A stretch of 64,000 bases of DNA from Delphinus delphis (taxonomy: Eukaryota > Chordata > Mammalia > Artiodactyla > Delphinidae): contig NC_082691.1 in the NCBI RefSeq assembly GCF_949987515.2, positions 59,961,740 through 60,025,739 on the forward strand, in the 5' to 3' direction. The position numbers and the translations under genes are program-made. This document shows, piece after piece, positions 60,845 to 64,000 of this stretch. Below the pieces are notes generated by a model. The model was not told the DNA's origin, searched no databases, and saw only the letters and a program-made list of their open reading frames with translations. Each line of letters starts with the position of its first letter. The first letter of the stretch is position 1.

Positions 60845-60985
60845 TGGACACAGCACTAGAAAACCTGGATTGTGGTCATGGGCTAAAGGTGTGACCTTGG
60901 GCCAGTGGTTGTACCTCTCTGAGCCTCAGCTGTATAGTAACTCTTCCTGCCTGTCTCATGTTAAAAAAAGATCACAAGAATTACT
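60845..60985 (+). repeat. MIR SINE, sense
   Basis: 'agaaaacctggattgtggtc', 'aggtgtgaccttgggccagt' and 'cctctctgagcctcagctgt' match a partial sense MIR. Confidence 0.75.
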
Positions 60986-61377
60986 GTGAAACTGTAGCAT
61001 ACCATACAAACGTAGTGTGTTACTATTGTCCTTTACAATTTCTAGCCAGTAGTTTTCTCCTCAAAGCATATCCTTGTACTTCAATGCAAGACTTTTTAAA
61101 AAATGAGATTTGAAAACAGTTTGTAAGCTTCTGCATAATTTAGGCATTATTATAATAAAATGGACTTGATTTAGTGAAGATTTTCAAAACAATAACTTTT
61201 AAGATGGTACAGTAATTCATCCCATATGGTTTGAACCAGGGATATATTTAATCTATATAGATAAGAGAAACAACTTTTGCAATCTTCTCATAGATTCTTC
61301 TAGAAAATTCAGAATAAGTCAAACTTTTAAGATTTGAAAATATTTTAGATTTGAAAAGATTTGCTTTCAAGGAAATT

Positions 61378-61614
61378 AAATCTTGACAAATGGGGCTTCC
61401 CTGGTGGCGCAGTGGTTGAGAGTCCGCCTGCCGATGCAGGGAACACGGGTTCGTGCCCTGGTCCGGGAAGATCCCACATGCCGTGGAGCAGCTGGGCCGG
61501 TGAGCCATGGCCGCTGAGCCTGCGCGTCTGGAGCCTGTGCTCTGCAACGGGAGAGGCCACAGCAGTGAGAGGCCCGTGTACAGCAAAAAAAAAAAAAAAA
61601 ATCTTGACAAATGG
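61378..61614 (+). mobile_element. CHR-type SINE, sense, with perfect target-site duplication
   Basis: The only sense-oriented CHR copy: 'gggcttccctggtggcgcag' start, 'tggttgagagtccgcctgcc', an A/B-box bearing head, then 'cgggagaggccacagcagtg' and an A tail. The duplication 'atcttgacaaatgg' is identical at 61380 and 61601. In sense orientation the RNA polymerase III boxes are readable: an A-box-like 'gtggcgcagtgg' and a B-box-like 'gggttcgtgcc'. Confidence 0.96.
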
Positions 61615-61634
61615 AAACAATATCGTGAGGTAGT

Positions 61635-61875
61635 GAAGAGTGTGTGGGCCTCAGAGAAAAGCAGAACTTATCTGTAATCAGAAGAGTTGGGCTTGAGTGC
61701 TGGTTCCACCACTTCCTGTCCTGAGACCTTAGGCAGATTATTGAGCTGCTCTTGGCCGCAATTCCTCACCTGAAAAATGGGTACATAATTATAATTAACG
61801 ATATAGGTGTTTATGAGGATTAAATGAAATAATGCAAGTGAGCATTTAGCATAGTAAATGCTCAAAAATTGTTAG
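61635..61875 (+). repeat. MIR SINE, sense
   Basis: 'agttgggcttgagtgctggt', 'tccaccacttcctgtcctga', 'ctcacctgaaaaatgggtac' and 'agcatagtaaatgctcaaaa' make a full-length sense MIR directly after the SINE. Confidence 0.85.
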
Positions 61876-61894
61876 CTTTTTCTGAAAAAAATTG

Positions 61895-62150
61895 CATATT
61901 ATAGAATTCCCTTTTTTAAGCATGGTTACACCATATTTTCTTTATCCATTTATCTGTCGATGGACATTTAGGTTGTTTCCACATCATGGCTATTGCTAAC
62001 AATGCTGCAGTGAACATGGAGTGCTAAAATCTCTTTGAAATTTTGATTTCCATTCTTTTGAATAAATACTCAGCTGTGGAATTCCAGGATCATATGGTAG
62101 TTCTTTTTTTTTTTTTTTTTGAACTTCTGTACTGTTTTCTTTTTAACATC
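61895..62150 (-). mobile_element. Old L1 ORF2 fragment, antisense
   Basis: 'accatattttctttatccat', 'ttatctgtcgatggacattt', 'atggctattgctaacaatgc' and, beyond a T run at about 62104-62120, 'gaacttctgtactgttttct' are the C-terminal part of L1 ORF2 read backwards. The text is more diverged than the same segment in the adjacent L1 at 62.68-62.88 kb and is cut off where that L1 begins. Confidence 0.8.
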
Positions 62151-64000
62151 TTTATTAGAGTATAATTGCTTTACAATGATCTGTTAGTTGCTGCTTTATA
62201 ACAAAGTGAATCAGCTATACATATACATATATCCCCATATCTCCTCCCTCTTGCGTCTCCCTCTCATCCTCCCTATCCCACCCATCTAGGAGGTCACAAA
62301 GCACTGAGCTCATCTCCCTGTGCTATGCAGCTTCTTCCCACTAGCTATCTGTTTTACATTTGGTAGTGTATACATGTCCATGCCACTCTCTCACTCCGTC
62401 CAAGCTTACCCTTCTCCCTCCCCGTGTCCTCAAGTCCATTCTCTACGTCAACATCTTTATTCCTGTCCTGCCCCTAGGTTCTTCAGAACCAATTCCTCTT
62501 TTTTTTTTTTTTTTTAGATTCCATATATATGTGTTAGCATACGATATTTGTTTTTCTCTTTCTGACTTACCTCACTCTGTATAACAGACTCTAGGTCCAT
62601 CCACCTCACTACAAATAACTCAATTTCATTTCTTTTTATGGCTGAGTAATATTCCATTGTATATGTGTGCCACATCTTCTTTATCCATTCATCTGTCGAT
62701 GGACACTTAGGTTGCGTCCATGTCCTGGCTATTGTAAATAGAGCTGCAAGGAACATTGTGGTACATGACTCTTTTTGAATTATGGTTTTCTCAGGGTATA
62801 TGCCCAGTAGTGGGATTGCTGGGTCGTATAGGAGTTCCATTTTTAGTTTTTTAAGGAACCTCCATACTGTTCTCCATAGTGGCTGTATCAATTACATTCC
62901 CACCAACAGTGCAAGAGGATTTCCTTTTCTCCACACCCTCTCCAGCATTTATTGTTTGCAGATTTTTTGATGATGGACATTCTGACTGGTGTGAGGTGAT
63001 ACCTCATTGTAGTTTTGATTTGCATTTCTCTAATGATTAGCGATGTTGAGCATCCTTTCATGTGTTTGTTGGCAATCTGTATATCTTCTTTGGAGAAATG
63101 TCTGTTTAGGTCTTCTGCCCATTTTTGGATTGGGGTGTTTGTCTTTTTGATATTGAGCTGCATGAGCTGCTTATAAATTTTGAAGATTAATCCTATGTCA
63201 GTTGCTTCATTTGCAAATATTTTCTCCCATTCTGAGGGCTGTCTTTTCATCTTGTTTATGGTTTCCTTTGCTGTGCAAAAGCTTTGAAGTTTCATTAGGT
63301 CCTATTTGTTTATTTTTGTTTTTAATTCCATTTCTTTAGGATGTGGGTCAAAAAGGATCTTGCTGTGATTTATGTCATAGAGTGTTCTGCCTATGTTTTC
63401 CTCTAAGAGTTTTATAGTGTCTGGCCTTACATTTAGGTCTTTAATCCATTTTGAGTTTATTTTTGTGTATGGTGTTAGGGAGTGTTCTAATTTCATTGTT
63501 TTACATGTAGCTGTCTGGTTTTCCCAGCACCACTTATTGAAGAGGCTGTCTTTTCTCCATTGTATATATTCTTGCCTCCTTTATCAAAAATAAGTTGACC
63601 ATATGTGTGTGCGTTTATCTCTGGGCTTTCTAACCTGTTCCATTGATCTATGTTTCTGTTTTTGTGCCAGTACCATGCTGTCTTGATTACTGTAGCTTTG
63701 TAGTATAGTCTGAAGTCAGGGAGCCTGATTCCTCCAGCTCTGTTTTTCTTTCTCAAGATTGCTTTGGCTATTTGGGGTCTTTTGTGTTTCCATACAAATT
63801 GTGAAATTTTTTGTTCCAGTTCTGTGAAAACTGCCGTTGGTAGTTTGATAGGGATTGCATTGAATCTGTAGATTGCTTTGGGTAGTATAGTCATTTTCAC
63901 AATGTTGATTCTTCCAATCCAAGAACATGTTATATCTCTCCATCTATTTGTATCATCTTTAATTTCTTTCATCAATTTCTTAGAGTTTTCTGCATACAGG
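62151..64000 (-). mobile_element. L1 LINE, antisense, running past the window end
   Basis: About 1.85 kb of an artiodactyl-type L1 read backwards: the 3' UTR begins at 'taacatctttattagagtat' (62152), then ORF2 C-terminal coding continues to the window edge. It is embedded in an older antisense L1 (61895-62150) whose text stops mid-sentence, so this copy inserted later. The second target-duplication copy would lie beyond the window. A T run inside the 3' UTR sits at about 62498-62515. Confidence 0.95.
62514..63975 (-). pseudogene. L1 ORF2 C-terminal region, broken
   Basis: Four minus-strand frames in a row carry the end of the L1 endonuclease/reverse-transcriptase protein: 63975-63493 (with [12 protein letters not shown] and [14 protein letters not shown]), 63496-63302 (with [14 protein letters not shown]), 63295-62888 and 62891-62514 (with LWRTVWRFLKKLKMEL and YYSAIKRNEI). 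The third keeps the C-terminal cysteine motif C-x3-C-x7-H-x4-C (CWRGC...H...C, about 62894-62947). The frames lie in phases that require at least two frameshifts and one stop between 63301 and 63296, so the copy cannot make a full protein. The polymerase catalytic motif lies upstream of the window edge. Confidence 0.9.

Larger units (their letters stand above)
10975..64000 (+). other. CREB5: CREB5 intron downstream of the exon (at least 53 kb)
   Basis: No further CREB5 coding exon is visible, so the intron appears to run past the window end. This fits the known large size of CREB5, whose gene spans several hundred kb. Repeats, simple tracts and one processed pseudogene are listed separately. 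Stretches over 300 bases with nothing recognised, besides those with their own entry: 10981-11660, 16990-17800, 21150-22030, 24960-25970, 26430-27050, 31130-31440, 31660-33555, 33720-35545, 36430-37585, 42235-42735, 43345-44560, 44800-46390, 46760-47100, 47440-47890, 48605-49265, 49305-50225, 52350-52760, 52985-53585, 56595-57370, 57720-58830, 59170-60040, 61000-61375. Confidence 0.8.

Noticed and set aside
1..64000. CRISPR arrays, operons, bacterial-type promoters or terminators, tRNA and rRNA genes
   Set aside because: The sequence is mammalian intron. No regularly spaced direct repeats, no ribosome binding sites, and no cloverleaf or rRNA text outside the tRNA-derived SINEs.

Overview
The window is mammalian nuclear DNA and almost entirely intronic. 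The likely source is a cetacean (whale or dolphin), or at least a whale/hippo-lineage cetartiodactyl. Seven copies of the CHR-type tRNA-derived SINE, several with near-perfect target-site duplications, are present together with an L1 whose 3' end is of the artiodactyl type. No ruminant BovB or Bov-tA repeat was seen. Species identity is inferred from repeats only.

The only real protein-coding sequence recognised is one 173-bp internal exon (10802-10974, + strand) of CREB5, a bZIP transcription factor of the ATF2/ATF7/CREB5 group. It has a strong polypyrimidine tract and AG before it and a GTAAGG donor after it, and its 57 codons match the CREB5 linker between the N-terminal zinc finger and the His/Pro-rich region. 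The rest is CREB5 intron: about 10.8 kb upstream and at least 53 kb downstream. The neighbouring CREB5 exons were looked for by eye and not found. The many 60-230 codon open frames are chance or repeat-derived.

Layout: 1-10801 upstream intron, with old L2/MIR repeats and a long, very old CR1/L3 LINE relic (about 6095-7130, minus) that still shows a reverse-transcriptase-like frame. 10802-10974 CREB5 exon. 10975-20900 intron with a MER5-like element, an antisense MaLR LTR and MIRs. 20900-36430 intron with three CHR SINEs, a sense MaLR LTR, a Tigger-type DNA transposon split by a SINE, and long TG/AG/AT microsatellites. 37590-53630 MIRs, L1M 3' ends, a MER2/Tigger-like element nested in an L1M, two more SINEs and G-rich and purine tracts. 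55771-56590 a processed RPS2 pseudogene on the minus strand with a 12-bp target-site duplication. 57370-64000 L1 fragments, MIRs, two SINEs in inverted orientation, and a long antisense L1 inserted in an older L1 and running off the window end.

No undescribed multi-gene system is visible. The observations most worth a second look are the CR1/L3 relic, the inverted SINE pair, the nested transposons, the G-quadruplex-prone tracts and a few repeat-poor blocks that could be regulatory. All reads were made by eye without database searches. Boundaries of old repeats are approximate, and subfamily names are best guesses.
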